64,000 nt of DNA. It comes from Gymnorhina tibicen (Eukaryota > Chordata > Aves > Passeriformes > Artamidae). Position numbers and translations under genes: made by a program. Position 1 is the stretch's first letter; the number at the start of each line of letters is the position of its first letter. The stretch is taken from contig VXAZ01009376.1 of NCBI GenBank assembly GCA_013399875.1, forward strand, positions 62,001 to 126,000, in the 5' to 3' direction. Below are positions 13,551 to 25,324 of the stretch, piece after piece. Under the pieces are notes generated by a model. That model had not been told where the DNA came from, did not search any database, and saw nothing but the letters and a program-made list of their open reading frames with translations.

Positions 13551-13726
13551 AGCTGCCATACGACCTGGATATGGATGACATCTCTGCAAATAAGCAGCTT
13601 CTGAATCAGCAAAGCAAAGACGGTGCTGCAGTCCCCAGCAGCGACCCTGGGAGTGTGGCCACCCACCCCAGTCCTGCTGCTGCCCTCGCCCTGGTCCTCC
13701 TGCTGCTGCTGGGCCACCAGCCATGA
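13551..13726 (+). CDS. GPC3: Glypican-3, terminal coding exon (partial gene)
   Basis: This exon encodes the C-terminal end of glypican-3, a GPI-anchored heparan sulfate proteoglycan of the cell surface that modulates Hedgehog, Wnt, BMP and FGF signalling. It begins after a strong acceptor (CTTCTGCTTTCAG) in phase 1, with AG completing a split codon, most likely Glu. It then reads LPYDLDMDD, closely matching ELAYDLDVDD at the same place in human GPC3 as I recall it. About 57 residues follow to a TGA at 13,724-13,726. A Ser/Pro/Gly-rich segment (PSSDPGS), a plausible anchor-attachment zone, precedes a hydrophobic tail (ALALVLLLLLG) ending HQP, as a GPI signal should. The middle and tail differ from mammals, which is normal for a cleaved signal. 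All other exons lie left of the window. GPC5, the nearest paralog, ends differently, so GPC3 is preferred. Confidence 0.9.
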
Positions 13727-13925
13727 GAAGTGCGGGTGGCATCACTCCATGTTTCTCCATGCCTTTTTTTAGTGAGCAAGATATTTGGAACCTATTCTGA
13801 AATATATGCACATTTCCAAAAACAGGACAAATTACCTGAGTCAGTTTTTCAAGACTCTTCACAGAAAAAAACCCCAAAGCGTTGGTTCATGGCAAACTAA
13901 TAAATATCTAACAGTGCTTTTTAAA
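13727..13925 (+). other. GPC3: GPC3 3' UTR (approximate end)
   Basis: Non-coding sequence after the GPC3 stop codon. A canonical AATAAA lies 172 nt downstream and is followed by T-rich sequence, so cleavage is expected near 13,920. A second AATAAA at 14,673-14,678 could give a longer form. The end is inferred from signals only. Confidence 0.6.
13899..13904 (+). promoter_or_regulatory. GPC3: Polyadenylation signal AATAAA of GPC3
   Basis: Canonical AATAAA in the context ACTAATAAATATC, the first after the stop codon. The T-rich sequence GTGCTTTTTAAAT starting 10-15 nt downstream is a suitable downstream element. Confidence 0.7.
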
Positions 13926-15797
13926 TATAATCCTGTTTAATATAAGCAGATTCATATTAAATTGTGTTCCTCACAGTTTTTGAAGACTCGCATCTCCCTT
14001 GCTGTTAAGGTGAAGACCGTATTTCGAGTTGTTTGAACATACATGGGGTATGGAACACCTATGGCTTATGAAATACTCTGAGCAAATATCATACCCCTGA
14101 TCCTAGTTGACTTTATACAGATTTTTTCTGTAGTTCAAGCGGTTTTTGTACTTACTCCAAATTCCAATCCACCCCTGGGAGTCTGGTCAGGACATAACAG
14201 AGAGCATGTGAAGGTGGGGGATGGAGAAGATCAGACACACGGCAGGAGGAAAGATGCTGTGGATGAGAAGTTGTCATGCCCTGGGATTGTGGTGGAGATG
14301 TGCTCCCCTGGACACAAAGCCCACTTGCATCATGGCAAGTTGCAGGTGATTTTGCTGCTCACCTCCCAGCCAGGTCCTGAAGCCCTTCAGTGCAGGTGGC
14401 TGATCCCCACCAGCATCCTTGTGGCACATGCAACAGCCTGGTTTCATTCTTCAGAAGTGAAGCACCTCCTTTCCCACGGGAAACCTGCAAATACATCTCC
14501 AGCCAAGGGACAGACGGTGGGGATGTATACGCTGTGCTTTGCAGGGTGAACAACGGCTGTCCAACATGTTGTGCTACAGAAGGGGAAAAGAAAAGAATTT
14601 ACAGGAGTCTCAGGCAGATGAGACTCTTACTCATGTGTTTCTTTGCATGTTCCTTTATGTAAGCTATTCTAAAATAAAGATTGGTTGCTCTATAAGTGGT
14701 GCCCTGGAAATAGCCTCCCATGTGTGCAAGACAATAGTCTGTGTTGTACTGGAGTGGGCAGCCTGGGAACACCAACTGTGCCCAGCTCAAGGCCACCAGG
14801 GAGAGACTTGGCTTGGTTTGACTAAATGGATGGGCTGGGTTTGTTTGGTTTCTGGCCAAGATGGTTACATATTTCTGTTTCAGATCTGCCTTTACTAGAG
14901 TCATTATATCCACAGTATCTTAAGCTGCAGCGTGTGCACGTACGTGTGCATACACCCTCTCACACATGCATGCTTCAAATATTTGTGTGCATCAGGACTC
15001 TTTCATGGCGGCTTTATGTTTAGGAGAAAGTAGATAGTTCCAAACCATGTAGTCAGATGGTTTGGAGAGTGGAAACTTTACCCAGTCTAAGTGGTGGGGC
15101 TGATCTGTCTGACTAATTTGAAGCCTTGGAATTGCATTAAGTGCTTTGGCTTTGTGGAAGAAGGAGAGATGTTTGTTCCCCCACTCCTCTGCATGGATGT
15201 GTTAACTCCCAGTTCACCGCTTCTGATGCAAAAGGGCAGATCTGGGCTAACCCATGGCATGACCTGATGGTTAATTGTTGGAGACCTGTCCTCTGGGTTT
15301 CAAAACCCTCATGTCCTATCCGCACCAGGGTGAGTGCTGGGAGTGTTTGGGCAGTGCTGGTGACATGCAGTATTCCTGTAAGGGCTGATTTTTTGCATCC
15401 ATGCAAAAGTGTGATGTGATTTTGTATTTTACATGTTTTTATATTTTATATTTTACATATTCACAAACCAAACTGCAATCCTCTCTGTCTCTTGGGACTG
15501 TGCTTTGACCCCTCGGTCAAAGGTATCCTGATGCATGGAGTGATGCAACAGAGAGCCAATGGTAGTGCTGCCAGAGGCATTTCTTCACCTTCCTGCTGCT
15601 CTGCTCTTGTTCTGGCCCAGCACTTCGCATCATCCCAGCTCTCCGTGCTGCAGCTGGCTGAGCCCATGAGCCTCTGCTCCACCAAAGGGAATATTTTATT
15701 AGCGCCACTTGAATTTCCATCGCTTCTTCCCTTCTGATCATGTTCCTTTCATCCCCCGGGAGCACTGGGGGTGGAAGTGGGCTGCTGGTTTTTTTCA

Positions 15798-15859
15798 GAG
15801 ATGATGTCCTGCCTCTGCCTCACCAGGTATTGCTGGTACCGGTACAGGGACATCATCTC
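15798..15859. other. Inverted repeat with 12-bp perfect arms
   Basis: GAGATGATGTCC at 15,798-15,809 is the exact reverse complement of GGACATCATCTC at 15,848-15,859. The 38-nt spacer contains a smaller ACCAG/CTGGT pair and the palindrome TACCGGTA. A transcript could fold into a hairpin of about 62 nt. It lies about 90 bp left of a solo LTR, and no function is evident. Confidence 0.7.
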
Positions 15860-15951
15860 CTCTAGTATTATGTCAGAAATATTCTGTGTGCCGCTGCTTC
15901 CGTAGATAAGCAGCAGGATGGGAGGGTGGCAGCAGTTTTTTGGTACAAGTC

Positions 15952-16475
15952 TGCCACTGTGGAGCTCAGCTGATGGAGGAAACTGTTGCTTTTCCCTAAG
16001 AATTCCTGACTCAGGAACTCCTGGCGGTGCCCGGGCACCTCGCATACAGCTTTTCTCTCACCCGTGCAATGAAGGCACGCGGCCAAGCCCACACAGAGCT
16101 TGCTAGCTCGAGCGGTATCAGAAGTAAAGAGTCCAGAGATGGCTCTTGCGAGGGATCCAATGTTTATTCTGACCGGCACGCAGGCTGGCCAGGTAGCAAG
16201 AGAGCGGGCCCCGCCCGCCAAGTTCTTTATCAAGGGACACAGACAGGGGAGGGACAACAGCTGAAGGCCAATGTGGTGTGACCCAAGGTTAGAGTGACTG
16301 TCTGGCTGCTGACCAGCCAGGGGGACCCTCCTCACACAGGTCACAAGACCAGGTGAGGGGATCCTGGCCAGCTGACTAGTGGGGGGTGTTAGATCTCTGA
16401 ATTCACCCACCACCGAGCTGCTGAGCCCCCTGGTTCCCCAGCCATCCCAGCTGGTGGCTCGGGGACTACAACACA
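15952..16475 (-). mobile_element. Probable solo LTR, second ERV family
   Basis: On the minus strand this region has the order expected of an LTR. It starts TGTGTTGTAGTCCCC, has a TATA-like GATAAAGAAC (16,222-16,231), an AATAAA (16,163-16,168), then about 200 bp ending CCACAGTGGCA. The boundary choice is supported by AGTC on both sides (15,948-15,951 and 16,476-16,479), a 4-bp duplication as made by gamma-type (ERV1) elements. The boundaries could be off by a few bases. A 221-codon open frame across it has no retroviral motif and is not a gene. Confidence 0.6.
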
Positions 16476-17083
16476 AGTCCAGTGTGTTTTCTCTCTGAGG
16501 AGCTGGTGTGGGCTGTGCCTTGCTGTGTCTCACATAGCCTGATGGGTTCTCCCATTTGCATCACCACAGCATGATGCTGATGTGTCTCAGCAGAAGACCC
16601 CTCTGAGGCACACTGAGCCTGGTTTCCCTTTGCTGTTTAGCAAAGCTATGCTTGCTGGAGACTTTGTTATGATCAGAGATCACAAAAATACAGCCTTTGA
16701 GCCCACTACCTGCCAAGTTTATAAAATAATGGATTATAACTTGAAAAAGCAGCTGTTGAATTTTCCCCTGCCCTGGGTTGGTGCACATGTTTTAACAGGG
16801 GGTTTGCAAGGAATGCCCTGGCCACCAAGGTGGAATAAAGCTGGTGTTCAGTTTTGGGCAGTGTTTCATTCCCAGGTCATGAGAAATAAGGAATAATTTT
16901 TCCCTGTTTGTTTCTCTTCACCAACTCTGTGTACTGCCTTGCTATGGGATGGGGACCCTCCATCAGAAGGGGCACTGTCACCTCCCCTCTGCATGTGTAC
17001 CTGGAACTCCAAACCTTGTCCCAGGGCATGCAGGTTTAACTGCTAATACACAGTTGAGATTATTTCAATTTTTATCATTATTG

Positions 17084-17109
17084 TGTCCTGGGTTACAATG
17101 TATTCTATT
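17084..17109 (+). mobile_element. Truncated 5' end of a family A LTR
   Basis: These 26 bases are identical to the first 26 bases of the LTR at 3,947. The match stops exactly at a single N (17,110), after which A/T-rich unrelated sequence follows, including the 16-bp palindrome TATCATATATATGATA at 17,123-17,138. Either an LTR was removed by deletion or an assembly break was closed with one ambiguous base. Confidence 0.75.
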
Positions 17110-20100
17110 NAATGAGTATACATATCATATATATGATAATATGTTTATATGAGTCAAGGAGGAGGGGGACTTGAGCTGTTGGCAGGTGCCAGGGCTGCAG
17201 CTCAGCTGTGCACACAGCACCATGGTAACACAGTGATGTGACTTTGGCACCATTGACGGCCACTTCTGGCCAGCAAAGTGTGTCACCAGAGTAAATACCT
17301 GGGGTTTTAGCTGAATAGAGGAGTTTATGGCATGAAGGTTCTTCTGGGAAAAAAAAACCCAAACAATGGAAAAACTCCTTTTCAGATAATTTTTAGCTCT
17401 GTGATGAAACCCAGGGCAAGTTCTGAACTGTTGCTGACTCCAGTCCCTGAGTCTCCCTGTGCAGAGCTGTGGACTCCTTGGTGCAGCCGCCAGCACCATG
17501 TCCCAATGGTGCCTCATGGGCTTGGCACCTTGTGCCGGCACCAGATACAGGCCTGGCAACCTTGGGAATGTTTGCCGTCTCAGGTGGTTGAGCCCTCACT
17601 CCTGCCAGTTAACCTTAACGCTTCCTGGCATTCTGCAGCTCTTTTAAGCTCCACTGGCAGCAGGGGGGTGGCAGGAGCCTGCTGGCCCCACGCACATCCC
17701 ACATGTGGGCAGGAACGAGCAGCATCACCCCTCGTGTAAAGGCACTGCATTCCCTGGAGAGGTTTGCAAGCAGCCTTAAAAAGGTGATGAAGCCACCTTT
17801 CCCTGTGTCTGAGGGTGGCGATGAGATGCAAGTGTGCTTAGCATGTGTAATGTATTTCTGCACTAACCACATATCAAATTATAATTTAAAACCAAAATAT
17901 TTTTGTTGGATGGGAAGTTCCAGTTCATTAATCAATTGACTAATAGTTTAGTGCTGGAATGGTAAAATCTAACACACTGAACAGCTGCTAGAAACAGCTG
18001 GTGCTTATGGCTTATGCTGTTTGGGGAAGTAAAACCTAGAGTGTCTTGATTTTGTTTTTCAGGGAGCTTTTCAGAATTCCTCATTCATCTCCATGAGCAA
18101 AGCCATCAAGCCCTCTGGAGCATGGGCCTAACAGAAGTGGATTCACTGGGGCTTCCAATTGAAACTAAAAGCCCCTTGCATGGAGGATGCAGAGAGCACC
18201 AGCCATGCCTGCAAACCTGGCAGCTGGACATGGGGATGTTCCTGTGGGTCTGCAGAAGGGGGGTACTTGTAATCCTATGCTCTCAGGTATTCTGATTTGC
18301 TTTTGAGTCAAAAGCAGTGCATGCTGAGCTATGGGCATGGCAAGGGAGATGCCACCAACCAAAGGGCAGTTTCCAGCTGCTTCCCAGCCTTGGAGGGTGC
18401 TCGGTTGGTGCACAGCTCAGGGTCCTGGTGGGGTGGCATGCTGGGGACTGCTGTGCTGGGAGGGAGGAGGTGACTGTCTTGCACTGCCTCCTGCTCTGCT
18501 TTGTTGGCAGCTGCTGGTCCATGGTGAGATGGATGGGACGTGGTGGTGGTGGGCAAGAGGCACCAAGGGAGCAGGGAGACGAGCAAGCTGCAGCAGGGAC
18601 CATATATGGGATGTTGCATAAATCTCTAAAGTAAAATATATGAAACCACACAAAGACTCAAAATGCTCCAAACAGCCAGGTGTGCTGCTGAGACACCTCC
18701 TTCCCATGCTGGAGCACGTAGCTCAGTGGTGGGACTGGCCATGGCCAAGTCCACCAGACGAGTCGTGCCCTGCAGGCTCTCCAGCTCACCTAAGCTAAAG
18801 CAGCCCAGAAATATCCTTTGGTTCCCAAACACTGGGGTGCCTTGGCAGAAATTTCCTTGACCTTTCCAGCAGCACTGCAGCTTAATAATTGACAAAAGCT
18901 TAGTAATTGCTAAAGCTTTACCAGATCACACACCACACTCCCTAGAAGCAGGTGTCCATTCCCAGAAACCCAAGGATTTTTCAGTTTGAGCCCCACAGCT
19001 GGGGGTGACTCAGCTGAGCACCAGTAAAATCACAAATTCTCCCAGTATATTATTTGTTCCCTTAGCAAGGAGTTAGGTATGGAGGTACTGGGGGAATGAA
19101 ATCTGCAGCCAGAAGGGAATGGGGTGAAACTATGACATTGGAGGATGCTTGCTGGTCCTTTGTGTGGGAATTCGGGTTTTCTCTTAGGGACATGGTGAAG
19201 GTCCCCATATGAACAGAAAGGGTGGATTTTGTTCAGCTCCAGTCCATGGCTTGCTCATGGGAGACCTCCCTAAGAATTAAACGTGAGGGAAAAATAGCAA
19301 CCCAAACCCAGAAATAACCCCCTAAATACGCTTGTCAAAATGTTACTAAGGGCATTCCCTGGAGATGAGGTAACTGAAATTTTGGCATAGGAAGGTGAAG
19401 CACTGTGGCATGTTTATACAGTCAGCAAATTTACTGCCTTCAAAAAAAAAACCCAGAAAAGCGTTGGGAATTAATCAAATATAGTTTGTTTTGTCAAACA
19501 TTGTATCCTTTTGAAAATAACCATCTTGGTGTTGTTTTGCTAGGGTCTGAAGTACACGGCCATGCCTTCGGGGCTGCAAAGCGACATATCCCACAGTCCT
19601 TCCTGATGGATAATGCCATTGCCTCCAAAGCCGTTGTGTCCTGGTGAGGCTCCCCGTGAACCATATGCCAGCACTGCAGCCCAAAAGGTTTCGAGAAGGG
19701 AAAAAAACCATCCTTGCTGGTGTGGGGTTTTTCCTCCTGGGTGCTGTGTGGTGGGGCAGGAGCTGGTGCTGGTACCCGAGAACACTTTGTGGGGAAGGAA
19801 GGGCCTCGTTAAGAGATTATCCAGTGTTATTTCAGATGCTCCTTAGTGGCCACAGGGACAACAAAGACTTCTCCCAAGTGATCCAGCACACTACCAGTAT
19901 TGAAAACCAGATTCTTCATAGCAGAAGTACAGATTTACCCTCAGCCTTCCAGTTTACTTGCTGTCTTCTCCTTTGTAGGAGCCCAGCAGAGACCTCAGCA
20001 ACTTCTTGCAATGAGTCAGCACATTTAGGGATCTCTGCCACTTGTTTTTGTTTGCTTTCACTGTCTTCTCTGCCATTATTATTTCAATGTGCAAAGATGA

Positions 20101-20149
20101 TGCACATCCAGAAAGGAAATCATTGCTGGATCCAAGCAGCACAACTTTG

Positions 20150-20671
20150 TGTCCTAGGTTACAATGTAAGATGTAACCAATACTATGTATTCTATTATCA
20201 TCTTCACAAGCTGTTAAAGCAGGTGGGGCAGTGTTCATTATCCCCTACCATGACTCATCCTTGATAACTCCCTCCGGGGGCTATCTCTGTTTAATGGGAA
20301 TCAAGGACCCACCACATGACTCATAGAATTATATCAGCCCATTGTGAGATGCTCCACCCAGGGGGAAGAAGCAAGCATTCCCAACTGGATATAATCTGGG
20401 GTTTGGAACAGCACAGGCAGCCTTACCTACTGAGTTCCCACAGGACAAGAGCTATCATTGGACCTTCAGGTGAAGACCAGGCCATTTCTACAGAATCAGT
20501 GCTTTGACAGGACCACTTCATCTGGACTGCTACCACCACCCTGACTAACATGGTGTCAGATTGTATCCTGACTCTGTCAGTGTTCTTGTACTATTGCATT
20601 TATTTTAATTTTCCTATTAAATTATAATTCTGACCTGAAATCTCCCACTGGTTTGTTTCCAAACTAGTACA
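20150..20671 (+). mobile_element. Solo LTR, family A copy 2
   Basis: A 522-bp LTR starts TGTCCTAGGTTACAATG and ends CAAACTAGTACA. It is alignable with copies 1 and 3 throughout, including the AGATGCTCCACCCAGGGGG block and CCTATTAAAT near the 3' end. It differs from copies 1 and 3 in its first 100 bases, with an insertion carrying GTAAGATGTAACCAATAC, so it is a separate subfamily. The flanks CTTTG and CTTCA match at only 3 of 5 positions, which suggests an older insertion or a shifted end. Confidence 0.85.
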
Positions 20672-23112
20672 CTTCACATCCAGCTCTCTGCAGGCAAATC
20701 ACTAGAAAGAAGTGGAAAGTCTGCCTGTAGCAGCCTGTATCCCTTCAGTGTCATATTATATTACCATCCACCATGTTAGCAAATAGGAAAATAAACATGG
20801 TCTGGATAGCAAAGCAAGAGGCTGTTTAATTACAGATACGAAGAAGAATGACATTTGTGTACATTCCACCCAGAACTGGATTAAAGTGGTGACCTTGCCT
20901 GTGGTGTGAAACGGGTTTGTTGTGGAGCACAGGCATCTTGTGTCACTTCAAGATCTTCCAGACATTTCTTTGCCCCTGTTGTTTATGGTTAACGTTGGAT
21001 GATGTCTCTTGAATCTGAATCTCAGCTGACAGCATTTTCTGAGAATTTGTCATCTGGACTCCATCTAGCAAAATTCCTGGTATTGGGTGTATTTGTTCCC
21101 ATTTGATGGAAAAACAAAGTTTTATGGAAAAAAGAAGTAAAGGGAGAATGGTGGCATTAGTGACTCATGATGTTGAGCTGAAACTTGTGGAATGATCCAG
21201 GATTTGGCCCAGGGTGCCAGACCTGTGGTGTAAATTACCACTATTGCCTGTCACTGTATGTGGGATAAACATCTCCTGAATGTGGTAACCAGCAAAGACA
21301 TTTGCCATGGCAGTGCCACAGAGTCATCAGGGATGGTTTCTCTGTGCTCAGCCTCCTGTGACCACGTCAGAGGAGAGGGATACTATCTCCAGCCCACCAA
21401 AGTACCAGTATCTTGCTTTCTTGAATCATTCTAGCAGGGCCTTTGCTCCAGATTCTTGACTGTTCCGCTCCTGACAAGGATGACAGAACAGGGGGGCAGG
21501 GGAAGGGGATTTTTTCCACTGGTGTCACCAGCCTTGGTGGTGTGAAATCCCCTGCAAAGGATCTGCTCATCATCTTGTTGGCACTGCAAGCCCAGGCTGG
21601 GCACTGCCACCTGAGTGGCCATGGAAGCCCTTGCCAGTGCTTCCAGGAAATGCTGGTGGCTCAAAGGGCCAGGCTGGGCAGCATGGGGCAGGGAGATGCT
21701 GTCTTATGGAGGAGTAAAGGCGCTAATTGGCCTGGTTAATTGCAGAGAGGGTCAGATCAGGCCTGTGGGGTGACACTGGTTTGTTAATGAAGGACCGATG
21801 GCAGCAAGGGGGCTGCTCTGTGCCTGTCACCAGCAGCTCTTTCCTTAATTGCTGCCTCTTCACAAGGCACAGCTCTGAAAGGATCCGGGGCACTGCTGCC
21901 CGGAGCTCCCACCAGCCAGCCTGCCTGGGTTAGGGGAACCAGGGGGTGCTTTTCTCTAAGCTGGATGCATTTCAGTGCCCAAGGCTGGGGTACAGGGCAG
22001 CCCTGTCTTGCTTCCCCGTGGCACTGGGATGAGGGGCAATACCAGCTGTGTGGGCTCAGGTTCTTGCCCCTTCGCTACCTTGAGATGCTCTCACACAGAG
22101 CAAGGGACACTGAGGGCTGAGCTAGGAAATGGTGACCCACTTTTCAAGCCATGGCAGAGGTAACACCTTTTTGAGAGTCACAGTGGGGAGGGAAGCCATG
22201 CCACCAGGCTCTGCTCTGGCCTGTGAGGATGCTGCTGGTGGCTCGACCAGTCCAGAGGTCCATAACACAAAGCTGCTTTGGGAGGGAGAAATTTCATTAA
22301 CATAATAGGGATTGCCTTAAAGCTGGAGGTGATTCAGCTGAAAGATCGAACAAGGAAATGAGCCCAGCTGCACAGGGTGGCTGTGTCACACAGCTTGGAG
22401 ACAAGTATTTAGCAGCAGCATATCTGCTGGTGAAAGAATAACTAGAGACATGGGTCTTGCACCTTTTAAACACTCCAAGTCTGCAGGCTGCAAACGTGGA
22501 GATAGGATTTGCATGCTGCTTTATTTAATATTGTAAAAGCTGTGCCACATTTATGGGAAACCACCCTGCAGATGTGTGACCACAACAAAAAAGTTTTTAA
22601 AAAAATGTAAAGAAGAGCAGAAAAGTAGAGAAGAACGCTCGTCATCAGTGTCCCAGCTCCATCTCTGTGGCAATGCTCAAGGGGAAGCTATTGCTTCCCC
22701 TCACGCTGTTGCTCCATCACAAGGCTGAAGGGTTTCACAACTAGTAATTTATATCTTTTCCAGGGACAGACAAAGAAGCCCACTGAAGCTGGGGACTAAC
22801 TCATCCCCGTGCGGGGCCACTGCTTAGGGGGGTGCAGGTGACAGGCAGAGGGGGAGATGGCAGCAGCTGCCATAGGTGGCATGAGCCAAAGTCCCCAGTT
22901 TGGGGGGCCAAGCAAGGGATGAGGGAGAGGCTGGAGCACTGGGAGGTCTCAGCACAGAGTGCAGGTAGGGTGTGAGCACTAAGGGAAGGAGAGAACCCCT
23001 CAACTGCTCTGTGTGTGGCTGTTGGATGGTCTTCATGTTACCTCCCTCTGCAGAGATCTCCACAACAGTCACTCATTCCTAGGGGGTGAAAGAGCCCTTG
23101 TATGTGAGGGCA

Positions 23113-23630
23113 TGTACTAGTTTGAAAGCAAACTAGTGAGAGACTCCAAGTCAGAAATACAATTTTAATAGGAAAAATAAAATAAATGCACAAAAATGTA
23201 CAAAAAAACAACCCACTGACAGAGTCAGAATACAACCTGACCCCCTGACAGTCAGCGTGTTGGTAGCAGTCCAATTAAATGGTGGCTGCAGTCCTCCTGG
23301 AGTGATGGTTCTGTTGAAGCAGTGATTCTGTAAAAGGGTCTGGTCTTCCTCTGAAGGTCCAGTGGTGGTGTAAAAGGCTCTGGTCTTTCTCTGGGAATCC
23401 AGTGGAAAAGGCTGCCTGTGCTGTTCCAGACCCCAGATTTTATCCAGGTGGGAATGCTTGGCTCCTTCCCCCTGGGCAGAGCATCTCACAATGGGATGGT
23501 GAGTCATGAGGCAAGGCACTGATGGGCCCATTAACAGGAGATAGTCCGGAGGGAGGAGGCAAGGAACATTGCTACACCTGGTTTCAACAGCTCATGAAGA
23601 TGGTAATAGAATACATTGTAACTCAGAACA
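23113..23630 (-). mobile_element. Solo LTR, family A copy 3 (inverted)
   Basis: A 518-bp LTR lies in reverse orientation. On the plus strand it begins TGTACTAGTTTGAAAGC and ends GTAACTCAGAACA. It has a perfect 5-bp target duplication, GGGCA, at 23,108-23,112 and 23,631-23,635. It is closest to copy 1 in subfamily features. It forms an inverted pair with copy 2, separated by about 2.4 kb. Confidence 0.9.
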
Positions 23631-23635
23631 GGGCA

Positions 23636-23658
23636 TGATAATAATAATAGTAATAGTA

Positions 23659-23705
<47 letters not shown>

Positions 23706-23728
23706 CAACAACAACAACCACCACCACT
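23636..23728. repeat. (TAA)n with AAC and ACC tail
   Basis: An ATA/TAA trinucleotide run, first interrupted by TAG units and then about 15 pure units, passes into ACA and then ACC units. It begins immediately after the right target duplication of LTR copy 3. It is likely to vary in length. Confidence 0.95.
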
Positions 23729-25324
23729 GCTCTGTGCAGTTTCCATGCTTCTTGCCTGAAACTTGTTTTTACAGCCTTTGAAGAGTGATCATTTTAAGCA
23801 AGATATAGACAGATCCTTTAATTATTTTTAAGGAGACTGATTGATCCCACTGACTGATGGGCTGCCAGACTCCATCTCTGGCAACTGTCTGGCAGAAGCT
23901 CCTGGTCATTGTGGTCTTGACCTGCTAATCCAATCTCTGAAGGAGTAACTTAAGGTCTTGATGTTCCTGTCTACTGACTGTGGGCTAAGTGGATTCCCCT
24001 TTTACCACCTCTTTTACATAGCCTCACATGGCATTTTGGCTAATGTTCTGCTCTTGATCTTGTTCCTGACAGCATGGGATGGGCATGTGGATGGTTTGCA
24101 GGGCTGTCAGGAGAGCCTGGATGGGCTCCAGGCTGCTGGAGAGGGACTTGCTCCTGAGCTCCTGGCTTGTTCCTGTTATCACTGTGAAACCCAAGGGAAG
24201 AGCTGGCTGCACAAGCAGGGGAAGCCATGACTCAGGCAATGAAATCACTGCTACCAGAGGTGCAAAGGAAGGTCAGAGCAAGCCATGTCCAGAGCATTTT
24301 TCAGAGGGTGTCTGGAGCATGCAGGAGGGACAAGGGAATGTCAGTCTCTACATGTCAGTCCAGCCAAACCTGCTCTGTCTCTTTCAAGGGGTCTCCACCA
24401 ATGCTACCTGTCCCTGGGTAGTGTTTGGCCAAGGGATTTGTGCAGTTTGTGGTGCTCCATTCCAAAACAGTCATGGTTAGACAAAGTGTTAAATAAAACA
24501 TAATTTGCTCAGTGTTTCCAAGTGTGATGAGCCCTGAGGTGCTCACAAAGTGGAAAGGTGCTGATGCTTCATCTCCTGTCATGTTCCCATGCTCTTTTTC
24601 CCCTCAGCCTCCTCTCTTCCATGGAGTCCTGGGCAGGTACATGCTGACTGTGGGATAAGTGGATTATTGATATCCAGGGTAATTAAACCTTTTGTTTTTA
24701 TATTTTTTCCACTTGAAAGTGTCCCTCTGTGAGAGGCCAGATGCTCCTGCTTTTGAAGCATACTTCTACTGGGGGCTGAGAACATGCCCTACCCCAGCAC
24801 TGCTATCATAGGGGCACCTTTCTGCACAACCCACCTCCAGCAAGACACAGACTGAGGCTGCACCATGTCCCAGCAAAGGAGGAGTCCATTCTGCAGCAGG
24901 TCCTGCAGTTGAGATGTGGCTTAGGTGACTTAGGAGCATGTCTGTGTCTCTGGGACGTGTGCTGGCTAACAGGCTCTGGGGAAAAAACACCCATAGGAGC
25001 TGGTGTCATTGTAAATGTCACAGTATTGTCATTCCAGCAGTGTTGGAGCTGGTGAATGAGCCAGTCCTGCCTTAGAAACCAAATTAAATTTAAAAGAATT
25101 TTTAAATTAAGAAATCATTAACTTGGATTTCCATTCCTGCCATCTGTTTTTGCATGATTTGGGTGTGAGTTTTAAGTTTTCCCACTGCAGCCATGGGACT
25201 TGGGAAAAAAAAAACTTCTTTAAAGAGCTGAGACAACAATTTCAAGTGCCGAGCACTTACATTAAATATTGTGAAACCTAAATTGCAGGAGCTCAGCATT
25301 ACTTATGGTTACTTTCAAGCAGAC

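Noticed and set aside
13551..13726. GPC5 as the identity of the terminal exon
   Set aside because: GPC5 ends with a different motif (DWMPDDMNFSD-type, from memory); the YDLD block is GPC3-like.
15868..16533. 221-codon minus-strand open frame, the longest real one without gap bases outside the island
   Set aside because: It lies over a probable LTR and has no retroviral or cellular motif.
23636..23728. Regular repeats as a CRISPR array
   Set aside because: Simple trinucleotide microsatellite in vertebrate DNA, with no spacers.
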